Origin: Brachionus plicatilis
Taxonomy: Eukaryota; Rotifera; Eurotatoria; Ploima; Brachionidae
Length of the DNA: 64,000 nt
NCBI GenBank assembly: GCA_010279815.1
Contig: QEOQ01000426.1
Span: 354,831 to 418,830, forward strand
Direction of reading: 5' to 3'
Part shown: positions 45,509 to 56,674 of the stretch, one piece after another
How the letters are laid out: each line of letters opens with the position of its first letter
Position numbering within the stretch: the first letter of the stretch is position 1
Notes under the pieces: model-generated
The model's database searches: none
The model's input: only the letters and a program-made list of their open reading frames with translations
Told to the model about the DNA's origin: nothing
Made by a program: the position numbers and the translations under genes

Positions 45509-45612
45509 TTTTTTAATACAGTTATTTTTAATAACTATACCGATAATAGAATCTTTTTCTAGAAGAAGTAAAACAGCAAGAAAAATTAGAATCTCTATCT
45601 CGTTTAAAGAAT

Positions 45613-47640
45613 ATGAACAAGTTTTGGAGGTTCATTAGAAGTACTAGCAATAAGAGATTCATAAAAAAGGAAGTGTCAATTTCAAATATTAATCTCTTAA
45701 ATCATTCTAGGGATTTGTTTAGTGAGAGCTCCTTTACTCTGCGGGAAGACCAGCTGAGAATTAGTGAATCTGTTAAGAGCTCATTTAGCAACTTCAATAA
45801 ACCTAGCCATAGTCCTTCTTTTGACTTAGATATTCTTAATAAGATTATAGATGACTGTGATAACTCCCATGTAAGGGGATATGACTCTCTATCTTATTCA
45901 TTGTTAAAAAATGGGTCAACATCTGATCTAAGAATTTATCTTTTAGTGTTTTTTAACCAATTTATTTCTCTTAATGTAGTTCCAAATAAATTGAACACAT
46001 CTATTATAAATCCAATTTTAAAAGATACAACAAAGAGTAATCATGATCTTAACAATATTCGTCCCATTTCAATCTCTAATTGTTTCGCTCAAATCTTTGA
46101 AAAACTTATTCTTTTAAACTCCCCAGACTTACTCAAGATAAGTAACTGTAGGATAGTGCAATTGGTAAATTAGTATTGCACCACCTCTACGCCTGATCCT
46201 GCACATGTATATTTTAACATTTTATTCACATGTATTTATCCGCAAGCGTATTAGTCTCTTGTCACTTCAATTGCTATATAAAGCACTTGAAGTGAACATT
46301 TAACTTCATACTCCATTTACAATCTTTCTATATACACGATTTACACTATTTACAATCTTCTAATTGAGTGGCTCACAGGAACGTGGCGCCACTTCTTTCT
46401 TTATATTTTTTAGAAATAAACTATATTAACGAACTTATCTTTAATATTCATTTGATAACAAATCCCCTATAAAAGGATATAACAGTAACAACCAGTTTGG
46501 TTTCAGAAAAAAAATGTCTTGTAATCATGCGGTTTTTGTGGTAAAAGAATCAATTTTAAATTATGTCCGTAAGAAGTCGGGCTGTAAAATAGCTTCCCTT
46601 GATGCTGAAAAAGCATTTGATAATTTATGGAGGGATGGCTTATTTTTTAAGCTTTTACCAAAAATAAATATCTGTTTCTGGATTTTATTGAAAAAATATT
46701 ATGATTCTGCAAATGCTGTTATCTCATTTTCCAAAAATTTTTTCTCTATGAATTTTCCCATTCAAAGTGGTGTTAAGCAGGGTGGAATCTTATCTCCATT
46801 CTTGTTTAACATTTTTATTGATTATTTAATTAATGAATGTTTAAGTAAAAATATCGGAGCTATATATAATAAGTTGAATGTAAGCATTATTGTTTAATCT
46901 GACGACATAATACTAATCAGTCCAATTGACTCTCATCTACAGTCTTTACTAAATATTTGTACAGACTTTGGGTCAAAGTGGAGGCTGAAATTTAACCCTC
47001 TTAAATCCAATATAGTTGAATTCGGTAATCAACTACTCGAAACAGAGTTTTTCATTGATAATCAAGAGTTGAAAAAGGTGGATAGCATAGACTACTTTGG
47101 GGTTACAATCAACTCTAGTCTCAACTTCGATGTTACAACTACAGAAAAGTTCAAAAAAAATTCTTTTCTATTTCCTACTTAGGCATGGAACAAAATAGTA
47201 TAAGCCCAGATCTTTAATCTTTTATTAATAAAACCTATTGTCTTTCTAAATATTCTTATGAACTAGGCGTCTCAACTCAAAAAGTAGAAACTTTAAAATT
47301 CTTAAACACCTCACAGAACAACCTTATTAGAACCATGTTAGCCTTGAACTATAGTTGTCACATCTCTAATATTCTCAAGATTTTGAAAATTTTCAACTTT
47401 GAGCAATTTTATGTGTTTTCTTAGCTCTCTTTTATCAGCCTCGCATCTTATATTTTTGAGTGTATGTGTCTCAACTTTCAATCATCTCCTAACTGTAGAA
47501 TTATATCCTTTGAACAAGATATTTCCTTTCTCGTTTCTTATCTTGGCAGCTAAAGATATATACTTTATCAAAAACAACTCGTCTCAACTTCAGTTAGAAT
47601 TGTTGAGACTCAAAACTTGACACTACAAACTCCTCATTTC
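45613..47640 (+). pseudogene. Non-LTR retrotransposon reverse transcriptase, split by a solo LTR
   Basis: From about 45,613: a linker, then the first RT block (I-I-N-P-I-L-K-D ... N-N-I-R-P-I-S-I-S-N-C). The solo LTR follows at 46,147-46,484. The frame then resumes with N-N-Q-F-G-F-R-K, the A-S-L-D-A-E-K-A-F-D block, and G-V-K-Q-G-G-I-L-S-P-F-L-F-N. The catalytic block reads S-D-D after a stop at about 46,896, so it is damaged. Fingers/thumb pieces continue in broken frames to ~47,620. RT copies RNA into DNA at nicked targets; this copy is dead. Confidence 0.85.
46147..46484 (+). mobile_element. Solo LTR with 5-bp target duplication
   Basis: 338 bp beginning TGTAGGATAG and ending ATATAACA (TG..CA boundaries), flanked by perfect 5-bp repeats GTAAC (46,142-46,146 and 46,485-46,489). 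Contains a TATATAAAG box near 46,274 and AATAAA near 46,411 on the plus strand, as a promoter-bearing LTR should. It sits inside the LINE reading frame; excising it with one repeat rejoins the frame. Typical of Ty3/gypsy or Pao-type elements (5-bp duplication). Confidence 0.85.
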
Positions 47641-48780
47641 TCTAGTCCTTATTTCTTTTCTTCTTTAACGCATGTTTTCTATTCCTTTTCTAAAACACAT
47701 GTTCTCCACCATAAATATCTTGTTTCTCCGAATAACAAGTCGGATTCCAATAAACTATTAACTTAATTTTACATTTGTTCCCTCTTAGTGTTCCAACCCT
47801 AAAGTCACTTCCTAGTTGAGACTTTACAGAATTGAAAAAGGGACTTGACTCCAGCGATGGTTTATCAGACTCCATCAAATTGTGTCGGTTTGGGTTCGAA
47901 ACGTCCTGAACTAGGTCATGCAGCTGAACTTGCCTATACAAGGGTTGAAATACCGATATGCGGAGACACCTACGTAAATAAAAACAACTTGATTGCCGAC
48001 ATCGGTTGCACTGCAATTTTTATTTAAATTTTATTCCTTTTCTTTTTTAATTTAAATAAAAAATTCAAAAAATATATAATTTTAATATTTATTATTAGTA
48101 GATTTTTTCCTATATAATTTTTTTTACTAGAGTTTTTTTCCTATCTTAAAAGTCATAATGACTCTTTTTTTTATTTTTAATCTCTTAAATTTAAATAAAC
48201 TAAAATTATTTGATTGTGAAATTTTATCTTCATTAAAAAAAATGGGCAATGCTTGCAAAATTAATAAAAAATTATACTTTGACTCTGACTCTGACTTTTT
48301 TAAAGGAAGCTCAGTCCCTTTTCTTGTTAAATTGTGCACTTATCCCACAACATGGTCATAATAATGCCAGAGTTAAAAGCCAAAGTTATAATAAATATGT
48401 ATTAAAATTTGCATTTTTATTACGTTATTTTACAACTATTTACACTAATTAGCGTAAATTTGCCGTACGCTTTTAAAATTTGTAAATGAAAGTTATAACA
48501 TGCTTAAATTTGAGATTTAAATAAATAAGATAAGACAAAAAAAAATTTTTGATCCCATGAGGAGATTCATATGAAAGATCTTGTTTAAAATTTTAAGATG
48601 ATCATAAAAAAATTTTCCTAATGAAAATATAAGAAAAAAATCTGACATTTGCATTTATAAACAAAATTCAAGATAACATAAGATCAAAAACTGAACTTGC
48701 CAAGATCTTGATCAAAAATTTTTATTATTATTTTTGACTTAAATTTGTTTTTTGTAATAAAACATTAAAAAATAATATTA
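47640..48780. other. LINE 3' flank and AT-rich sequence
   Basis: About 47,820-48,020 is less AT-rich (gggttcgaaacgtcctgaac; gatatgcggagacacctacg) and may be 3' UTR of the LINE. The rest holds no supported gene. Confidence 0.35.
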
Positions 48781-50145
48781 TTAAATTCGATTTTGACAAG
48801 TTAATACTATAAGACAAGTTAAGACTATAAGACTAGTTATAAGACATATAATAAACGTTATTAGACTAAACAAGATGGTAAAGTTAAATTCTGTTTTATG
48901 TGAATGCTTAGAGACAATTTTGGTACCGCAAGGTGATAGAATGTTCGATTCATGATCACATCCTACAGAAATCATTTTCAACTTGAGTCCATTGTCACAT
49001 ACTTCGATTATCTCTGATTCCTTGGAATTAGATGAGTTGGACTTTTCTTCATTTATATATTTGGTATCAGATTTTGGCTTTGCCTTGTCCTCTGTACCTC
49101 CAAAAATTAAACTCATATTCCAAATTCTAATTGAACCATCTTTATATCCGCCAGCTAAATTACCATTGTTAAGTACTGCAAGTGAGTTGATATCTTCCTT
49201 TAGACATGTAAACACCTTTTTTAATCTTCCATTATTTGTATTCCAAATTTTTATTGTTTTACCTTTTGCACTTGCTAAGTCACCATTTTTGAGCACTGCA
49301 AGGCGACCAGCAAATTCAGAACTCACATTTATATTCATTTTTACAATTCCATCATTTGTATTCCAAATTTTTATTGTCCCATCAACAGACCCACTTGCTA
49401 AGTCGCCATTTTTGAAAACTGCAAAATCCAAAATCCACCGAGAATGACCACTCAAAGTCTTTTTTAACATTCCATTATTTGTATTCCATATTTCTATTGT
49501 TATGCCTGTTGAACTTGCTAATCCACCATTTTTGAGCACTGCAAGGGAACGAACCCATGCAGAATTAATATTTATATTTATTTTTAAAATTCCATCATTT
49601 GAATCCCAAATTTTAATTGTCTTATCTTTTGATATACTTGCCAAGTCACCATTTTGAAGTGTTACAAGTGACCAAATATCACCTGAATGACCTCTCCAAG
49701 TCTTTTTTAATCTTCCATTAATTGTATTCCAAATTTCAATTGTACCATCAAAAGACCCACTTGCTAAGTCGCCATTTTTTAAAACTGCAAGGCACACAAT
49801 CTTCGTATAATTATGATTTAGGGTGAATTTAACGCTTCCATCATTTGTATTCCAAATTTTAATTGTTCCATCAGCAGACCCACTTGCAAAGTCGCCATTT
49901 TTTAACGCTGCAAGACAGATAACCGAATCTAAATGATTTCTCAAAGTCATTTTTATAATTCCATCTTTTGTATTCCCAATATCAATTGTATTATCATCTA
50001 ATCCACTTGATAAATCACCATTGTTTAATGCTGCAAGTGACTTTTCTCTTCTTGAATGACCTAAAAGGATCCATCCTGCTTCACAATAACAATTGAAGGT
50101 CAAGATTGTAAAAATTTGAAAATAGATGATAAAATTCACTTCCAT
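48781..50145 (-). CDS. Membrane-anchored extracellular WD40-repeat protein
   Basis: Intronless, ATG 50,145, 454 residues. An N-terminal signal peptide (F-I-I-Y-F-Q-I-F-T-I-L-T-F) is followed by eight WD40-type repeats at ~30-345, each built on L-A-x-L-K-N-G-D-L-A-S-G-S-x-D-G-T-I-K-I-W-N-T. An acidic/Ser-rich spacer comes next, then a C-terminal hydrophobic segment (~415-450) likely spanning the membrane. WD40 propellers are usually intracellular scaffolds, so the secretory signal is odd. Repeats are unusually alike, suggesting recent internal expansion. The NGDLASGS-type repeat is common in rotifer predicted proteins (recollection). Repeats 1, 5 and 7 are weaker. Function unknown. Confidence 0.8.
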   Translation of the reverse strand: MEVNFIIYFQIFTILTFNCYCEAGWILLGHSRREKSLAALNNGDLSSGLDDNTIDIGNTKDGIIKMTLRNHLDSVICLAALKNGDFASGSADGTIKIWNTNDGSVKFTLNHNYTKIVCLAVLKNGDLASGSFDGTIEIWNTINGRLKKTWRGHSGDIWSLVTLQNGDLASISKDKTIKIWDSNDGILKINININSAWVRSLAVLKNGGLASSTGITIEIWNTNNGMLKKTLSGHSRWILDFAVFKNGDLASGSVDGTIKIWNTNDGIVKMNINVSSEFAGRLAVLKNGDLASAKGKTIKIWNTNNGRLKKVFTCLKEDINSLAVLNNGNLAGGYKDGSIRIWNMSLIFGGTEDKAKPKSDTKYINEEKSNSSNSKESEIIEVCDNGLKLKMISVGCDHESNILSPCGTKIVSKHSHKTEFNFTILFSLITFIICLITSLIVLTCLIVLTCQNRI

Positions 50146-51330
50146 TTGGCATTAGAATTATTTATTAATTTAGAAATTTGTGAGTTAAACTACATTTATT
50201 TAGATTACTAAGCATCTTAAAAAATTAAAAAGTTGGGTTTTTTTTTTTTTTTATAATTCTATTCAAATTTGGTTTTCATCATAATTTTTAAAAAAGATCC
50301 TGTTTTAAAATAGAAGATTTGATAATTTTTTGAAATTGTTCAAAAATTTATTTCCTTGACAAATTCTTTTTTCAAAAAATAAAAATTAAAAAAGTTTTTT
50401 TCTAATGGAAAATTTGATTAGATTGTTCAAATTTTGACATCTATCATTTTTTAAAAATTAAGAAAGCTCCATTTTTTTTTACCAGTAGAGCTGCAGTACT
50501 TTACAATTATAATGGTATCAAATTTTTTTAAAGTTATTATAAAAATATTAAAATAAAATTCTTAATGTTGTAATATTTATTTTTCTGTTTGAATTTAAAC
50601 GACTAAAACAAATCCGTTAATGGATCATCTTTCTTCAGCATCGTCACCAAAAAGGGTTCAAAAGTTTCAAAAAACAAAAAAAAAAAACAGTTTAATTAGT
50701 CATTTATTTTTAATAGAATTGATTTATTGATCTTTTAAATTTTTTTAGTCTTTTTATTGAATTTTTATAAAAATAATGCCGCAGCAGAACTTGAATTTTT
50801 TAATATTTTTTATTTCTGAATATTTGGTGCTGCACCAAAGGCATAATTCAAAAAAATTATTTTTTACTGTAAAATTGAGTCTTGATGTTGCATTTAACTA
50901 AGGCTTTCAGTATTTCTTTTCTTCTCTTTTCTATATAAGTAACAAGTTATATTTATAGTCTGACCATGTCACCATACTACATTATTATAGTTTTTTTTGC
51001 ATAAAATAAACGTATGTAAAAGGGTCTCACTGAAACACTGATCCTCAAATTTTGAAAATTCTCTGACTCCAACATTTTTTTACAAGAAAGAATATTTTAA
51101 TATTTTAATAAGTTTTTACATGTCATTTAGTTTAGAATTCTATGTCATTTTTGAAAATTAAATAGGTGTTTTTCCAAAATTTTAATTTTTTTTTGTTATT
51201 AAAAACTCGACCCCCTACTGACCCCCAATGTGAAACGACTTAGCCCATTATTTTTTTAGAAAATTACAAGTGCTTTCTAAAAATGAGTCTAGTTTTTGTG
51301 CAGTTAGTAAGGTTTTGAGCATACTTTCAC
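50146..51330. other. AT-rich upstream region, no gene seen
   Basis: No convincing promoter motif next to the WD40 gene. At 50,775-50,845 a small imperfect inverted word pair (gccgcagcag / tggtgctgcacc) recalls the CCGTATTCCC MITE interior. Confidence 0.3.
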
Positions 51331-51651
51331 ATTTAAAAAAGTTGAGTGTTGAGTTTGAGTGTGAATGTCACACTCAGACTTGACACTCGAACTCAACACT
51401 CAGAAAAATTAAGTGTTACACTCGATTCCAAAACTCGAAAATTCATTTTAATCAAGTATGATATTAAGAATTATTAATTTTCAAAATTTTTTTTTTGAAT
51501 AGATATTTATAAAATAAAGTTTAGTTTTTAAATAATTGCTTAAGTCATAAAATTTATGTATGTGTAAAGTTATAGGTCTTATTCAGATTCGAATTAAACA
51601 ATTAAAATTTTAAAATTTATTAATATAAAAAAAAACAATTTTGTAGAAAAC

Positions 51652-51681
51652 GACGCGTTTCGACCGATAGGCCTTCTTCAG
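51652..51681 (-). ncRNA. Hammerhead-ribozyme-like core
   Basis: Minus strand: CTGAAGA (C-U-G-A-N-G-A), then GGCC, a four-base loop and GGTC (can form stem II), then GAA and ACGCGTC, where ACGCGT is self-complementary (possible dimeric stem III) and GTC fits the cleavage triplet. No convincing stem I was found in the flanks, so activity is uncertain. Confidence 0.3.
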
Positions 51682-51871
51682 GATCTAGATGACCGAGAAT
51701 TACAATTTTTTAACAATTTATTTATTATGAAAAAATGAAAAAAGAAAAAAATTTTTTGAATTTTAGAAAAAAAGAAAAACTTATTATACCTCATTTTTAA
51801 GAATAAAAATTATAAAATTTTTTCATTATTTGAAATAATAACTAAATTTAATTTACAATTATACAATGAAT

Positions 51872-52270
51872 TTAAGAAAATGTTAAGGTTCTAATTTTAT
51901 CCAACTTATAGATTTTTTTATTTAAAATTGGAATTTGGAATTTAATGAATAAATTAATTAAATCGGCTTCATTTGATTTTCTTATGAAATCATTATCAAT
52001 ATTTGATTTGAATATTGAAAAAGAAAAATCTTTATCAGTGTGACCATCTAAATTGAAATGAATTGAGACTTCGGAACATTTGTCAAAATTACAGAGCGAT
52101 TTTAAGTCAGCATTGACTCTAATTATTGTTTTATGAATAAAATTTTTAGCCTTTATATGCTGACTTCTTTTGCTACTTACCACTCCACAAATACTAAAAA
52201 ACCTTTCTATAAATGCACTCGATACTGAGATAGAAAATATTTTTCTGGCTACTTCACTCAAAATTGGCAA
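51872..52270 (-). pseudogene. hAT transposase C-terminal dimerisation domain
   Basis: 132 codons starting P-I-L-S-E-V-A-R-K-I-F-S-I-S-V-S-S-A and F-I-E-R-F-F-S-I-C-G, the conserved hAT dimerisation block (x-S-S-x-x-x-E-R-x-F-S). The catalytic DDE core is absent. An inverted partial copy (same block) lies at 52,346-52,484 on the plus strand. Confidence 0.8.
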
Positions 52271-52345
52271 TCTATGTGAATTAGTGCTCCAAAATGTTGC
52301 TGTTGATTTAGATAATTCACTTTGATTGTTAATTAAATCAAAGAA

Positions 52346-52484
52346 AAATATTTTCTATCTCAGTATCGAGTGCATTTATAGAAAGGTTTTTTAGTATTTG
52401 TGGAGTGGTAAGTAGCAAAAGAAGTCAGCATATAAAGGCTAAAAATTTTATTCATAAAACAATAATTAGAGTCAATGCTGACTT
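52346..52484 (+). pseudogene. Inverted second copy of the hAT C-terminal block
   Basis: Plus-strand frame repeats I-F-S-I-S-V-S-S-A-F-I-E-R-F-F-S-I-C-G, almost base-for-base the reverse complement of about 52,110-52,236. It lacks the downstream tail present at 51,872-52,100. Confidence 0.75.
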
Positions 52485-52555
52485 ATTGGATTCTGAATAA
52501 GACCTATAACTTTACACATACATAGATTTTATGACTTAAGCAATTATTTATTTAT

Positions 52556-52640
52556 TTTTATTATATTTTATTTATTTGTTAACTGTACCGAGCTTAAGCT
52601 CCTTCAGAATAAAATTAAAAATTAAGTTTAGTAAAATTAA
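52556..52640 (-). mobile_element. LINE 3' tail inside hAT foldback arm
   Basis: Minus strand: tattctgaaggagcttaagc then tcggtacag and an (AAATAAAT)n tail at 52,545-52,575. Same hairpin-tail signature as 56,750. LINE-derived sequence may extend to about 52,850. Confidence 0.6.
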
Positions 52641-54254
52641 AAATTTATAAGTTAAGTAAAATAAAATCAAAAAGAAAAATAAGGATAAAAAAAAGAATAA
52701 AGTTGTAGGAGTTAAAATACCTGGAATTAGAAATAAATATATTGAAACATGATGAGGTTTGTGACAAGTGTTTACAAAATTAAAACTTTAGGAAAGCAAG
52801 ACAAAAGACAGAAAAAAAGAATTAAAAGTAAAATCAAATATGACAAAATTAAATGAATTTTCGAGTTTTGGAATCGAGTGTAACACTTAATTTTTCTGAG
52901 TGTTGAGTTCGAGTGTCAAGTCTGAGTGTCTGAGTGAAAAATGGTGGCTGACCGGTGGGCGAACCGCGGGTCAGCTGTTTTTAACGATCTGACTTTAGAA
53001 CAACCCTGGAAATAACTAACTTTTTTTCTTATTTAACTAGACTTTAAATTGTAAAATTTCAAAGAGAACTACAACAAATAAAAATGTTAAATATTTAGGT
53101 CTGGTCAAAAGTTTTATCTGAAGGAATGCATTTAAATTTGAATTGAAAAAAATTTCATAAAAAAAATTGTATCAAATGAAATATGTAATAAAATTGGTCT
53201 CAAATTGACTCAAAAATTTTAGAAAAAAAAATTTTTTTTTTGTTCATCAAATTGATTATGAAAATTTCAATAGTCAATTTAAAGATCAATTTAAAGATCA
53301 TATTTGGGTCTACCTAGTCCCCACAAACAAAAAACTGTCACCCACAAATCAAAAACTTTTCCCCACAAAGAAAAAATTTTTAGCACAAAAAAAACTTAAC
53401 TAAGAAAAAAACTGCTCTCCACAAATAAAAAAACTTCTAAGCACAAATTTTTTCATAAATTTTCAAAACTGTTAAACACAAAAAAAAATTTTCTAAGCAA
53501 AATTATTTTAATATCTATTAAGAACTTCTACTAAATATTTTAGATAATAAAGTGCTTATGATTTTACGTAATAAAAAAAATTTCCGAATTTCTGGATCTT
53601 AAAAATCCAAAAAAATAAAGCGAAAAAGAAAAAACAATGACAATTCTTTGAATGATGCAGGCCAATATTTTATGAGAATCCGACGAATTTGTTCATAAAC
53701 CTAAAAAAGTTCGTCCAAAATTAGCTGGAAATTGGTTTTTCTTAAAATAGATTTTAATTTAATTATTTTATTATTAAAATGTTTAAATTTTTTATTTATA
53801 ATTTTATAAAAACTATTTGAAAAAATTATAAAACAAATTTATTATTTTTTTTTTCACCACAAGAAAATTGTGTTATCCAGTTATTTGGTTAAATATGTAA
53901 AAATAATTTTTTTTTGAATTCGGCACAAAAAAATTGTGCAATGTAGTGATTTGTGTTAAAAAGTTATTGGTTTGTGGTGAAAAGTTTTTAGTTTGTGGGC
54001 AACAGTTTTTTAATTGTGAAGAACCATTTATCTCGTCCATATTTTTTGGGCGAACTTAAATTGTCAACAATTGATTTATCAACAGTATAAATTGTCAACA
54101 ATTAAATTATCAACTATCTTAAAAAAATCTAATCTTCCAACAGTATAAAAAGTCAATAGTATAATTTGTCAACATTTTTTATTAATAGATAAATAAAAGA
54201 AAAAGAAAACATAATTTATCAGCTAACTAAATATTTAATTAAAAAAAGGGAAAA

Positions 54255-54455
54255 TTAAGCTTTTATATTGAATTTTACGGTTTTACATTCTGACTCAGTT
54301 GTTATTGGTACTGACGGAAAGACGGTAAGGCATTGGTCATTGACACATTTGTTAAAATGGTTTCGCATTTCATTTTGCCTTTGCCTATAATAAAGGTTAT
54401 TTTCAAAAGACAAAATGCTCTTACCAGTATTTCCTTGGATATATTTCAAAGGCAT
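54255..54455 (-). CDS. Short ORF in the composite element
   Basis: 66 codons from ATG 54,455 (M-P-L-K-Y-I-Q-G-N-T-G-K-S-I-L), with slightly higher complexity than its surroundings. No domain recognised; may be a remnant of the element's own protein. Confidence 0.25.
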   Translation of the reverse strand: MPLKYIQGNTGKSILSFENNLYYRQRQNEMRNHFNKCVNDQCLTVFPSVPITTESECKTVKFNIKA

Positions 54456-55062
54456 TTTTTTTAATTTTAATTTTAAAGTTAAATTTAAGTTAATTTGTTT
54501 AAATCAAGAGTTTTTATAAGCCAGAAATAAAGAGCATGTTCCTAAGATAGAGTGCATTATATTAGCACCTTCTCGCCAAGAATCTGTTTAGATTAGGGTT
54601 ACTAGAATCCCAATTATTATGTTATATTAATTAGTTATATTAATTAGCTTTTAATTTCTTCAATTAAATAAAAGTTGACAAATTGTACTATTTTGTTATT
54701 TTTTTTATTTTTTTATTGTTGACAAATTATACTGTTAGTAAAAAAAAAAAATTGGAATATTATACAGTTGATAAATTAATTGTTTTTCGCAGATGATCTA
54801 GTAACATTCTTCATTTATAACAAAAAGGGGAACCTAGAATTTTATTTTATTTTTTTTTTTTATTATTTTTTTTAACTTATTCTGAAGGAGCTCTAGCTCG
54901 GTACAGAATAAGTTAAAAAAAATAATAATAGAAAATAAGATTAAAAAATACACCAACGAACTAGAACAATGGCTTATTAAATGGAAAATGAAGATATCAG
55001 TTGAAAAGTCGTGTTCAGTAGTCTTTTCCAGGTACAAAAAAGAGAGTGATAATCTAAACTTA

Positions 55063-55484
55063 TTTTATTATTTATTTGAAAAATAATTTAGGAGTTGGAC
55101 TCCTGGGCAGTTTCGAGCGGTTTAATCCCTCTTTTCAGCCCTCTTATTAGTAAATTTTTTATTAGAAAAGTTAGGGTGTTTTTGATTAAAAATTTTCAAA
55201 TACGCTTCCCAATGGTGTTTGGAACCTGTTTAAGGCTTCGACAGTCCTGTTTTTTTTAAACTCGTTTATTTCTTCTGCAATTAATGCGTGATTAGATCTC
55301 GATTTGAGAAATTTAATGAAAAGTGAGTTGGTTCTCTCGTCAATTTTTTCTATGTTGAGCGTTTTGTGGATTGTATCGACACTTGTTTTAAGTGGAAAAA
55401 ATTTAATAATTCGTAGAATTTTGTTTTGAAAAATTTGCAGATCTTTTTTAATTTTTTGAGTGCCAGATTTTAGAATAACGAAGA
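55063..55484 (-). mobile_element. Nested 5'-truncated LINE with 14-bp target duplication
   Basis: Flanked by perfect ATAATCTAAACTTA repeats (55,049-55,062 and 55,485-55,498). The minus strand carries an uninterrupted frame from the inner edge to TAA at 55,186-55,188: K-I-K-K-D-L-Q-I-F-Q-N-K-I-L-R-I-I, V-D-T-I-H-K-T-L-N-I-E-K-I and a final L-G-S-V-F-E-N-F, typical of a jockey-like RT C-terminus. 3' UTR and A/T-rich tail follow. The intact frame suggests a young insertion. Confidence 0.9.
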
Positions 55485-56165
55485 ATAATCTAAACTTAAA
55501 AATTTATGGAAACAGAATAGTGAGCCAAAAAGAAATCAAATTTCTTGGTATTAAATTTGATTCTAAGTTAAATTTTAATATACTGGTAGACGAAATTAAA
55601 GAACGCTGCAATAATCGGCTTAATATTATTAAGATATTGTCAAACAAAAAATGGGGTCTTAATCAAAACACACTAGGAAATCTTTATAAATCCTTAGTCG
55701 GATCAATTTTAGATTATTCTTTTCCTTGCTTAAATTTATTTTCAGAAAATAATATCAAAAAACTGCAAGCAATTCAGAATACAGCAGTCAGATCTATTCT
55801 TAAGTTAAAATATGATACTCCCTTCAACATCGTGCATCATAAGGCTTTTAAAAAACTAAAATTACTAACAGTCTCGAATCGGCTTTTTGAATTGAGTGAG
55901 AGATATGTTGGGACAGGACTGAGTCATTCTATTCCATTGGTTTTAAGACTGGTGAAGGAATACAAAGAAGGTTTCGAATCAAGATATATTGAATACCCAA
56001 CTCCATTGTGTAATTGCTACCTTACTATTTCTTCTTTTTTTCCTGAAACTTGAGCTATTTAAACATGTGCAACATGTAACAATCTATTCCTATTTATGTC
56101 TTTTCAACTTTCATTTTTTTAGCTTATTTACTTTATTTCGATTCTTTTTTTTTTATCTCATTTTA

Positions 56166-56674
56166 CCGTATTCCCTTGTTCGATAATGCAGCGCCACAAC
56201 CTAGAACACATCATTGGCGCAGGCGCTATACTAAATCTCGCCCATGTTAAATTCAACTTAACTTGTGTTGCATGCGCCAAAACCGTATTTCGGGTTGTGG
56301 CGATGCACTTTATCCAGGGTCTTGAGAATGGTGCTGCATTATTTGAATGATTTAAAAAGAAAATATGAAAATAATTCAAGACAATATTTTTTAATTTTAA
56401 ATTTTTTTTTTTATTTTTAAACTTTAATGCCGCACCAAATACTTAATTAAAAAAAATTCTTTTTTTTTTTTAAATATTATCCCTTTGCTAAACTTAAATA
56501 ATGCAGCACCATTCTCAAGACCCTGGATATAGTGCATTGCCACAACCCGAAATACGGTTTTGGCGCATGCAACACAAGTTAAGTTGAATTTAACATGGGC
56601 GAGATTTAGTATAGCGCCTGCGCCAATGATGTGTTCTAGGTTGTGGCGCTGCATTATCGAACAAGGGAATACGG
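56166..56674. mobile_element. CCGTATTCCC MITE with ~190-bp inverted repeats
   Basis: Ends ccgtattcccttgttcgata and its exact inverse, flanked by TA. Arms run ~190 bp with near-perfect identity through gcgcaggcgctatactaaat and gttgtggcgatgcac. The interior loop is AT-rich. The TA target suggests Tc1/mariner mobilisation. Much less AT-rich than its host. Confidence 0.9.

Larger units (their letters stand above)
51340..52945. mobile_element. Foldback element containing inverted hAT transposase remnants
   Basis: Outer arms: gagtgtcacactc-type words and gaactcaacactcag at 51,345-51,450 are inverted at 52,850-52,940. Inner arms: aattgcttaagtcataaaat plus ttataggtcttattcag at 51,530-51,595 are inverted at 52,490-52,555. 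Between them lie two opposed pieces of the same hAT C-terminus. The right arm is interrupted by a LINE tail (52,556-52,850). Confidence 0.7.

Noticed and set aside
47893..47920. Possible tRNA (gggttcgaaacg resembles a T-arm)
   Set aside because: No acceptor stem, D-arm or anticodon arm could be fitted around it.
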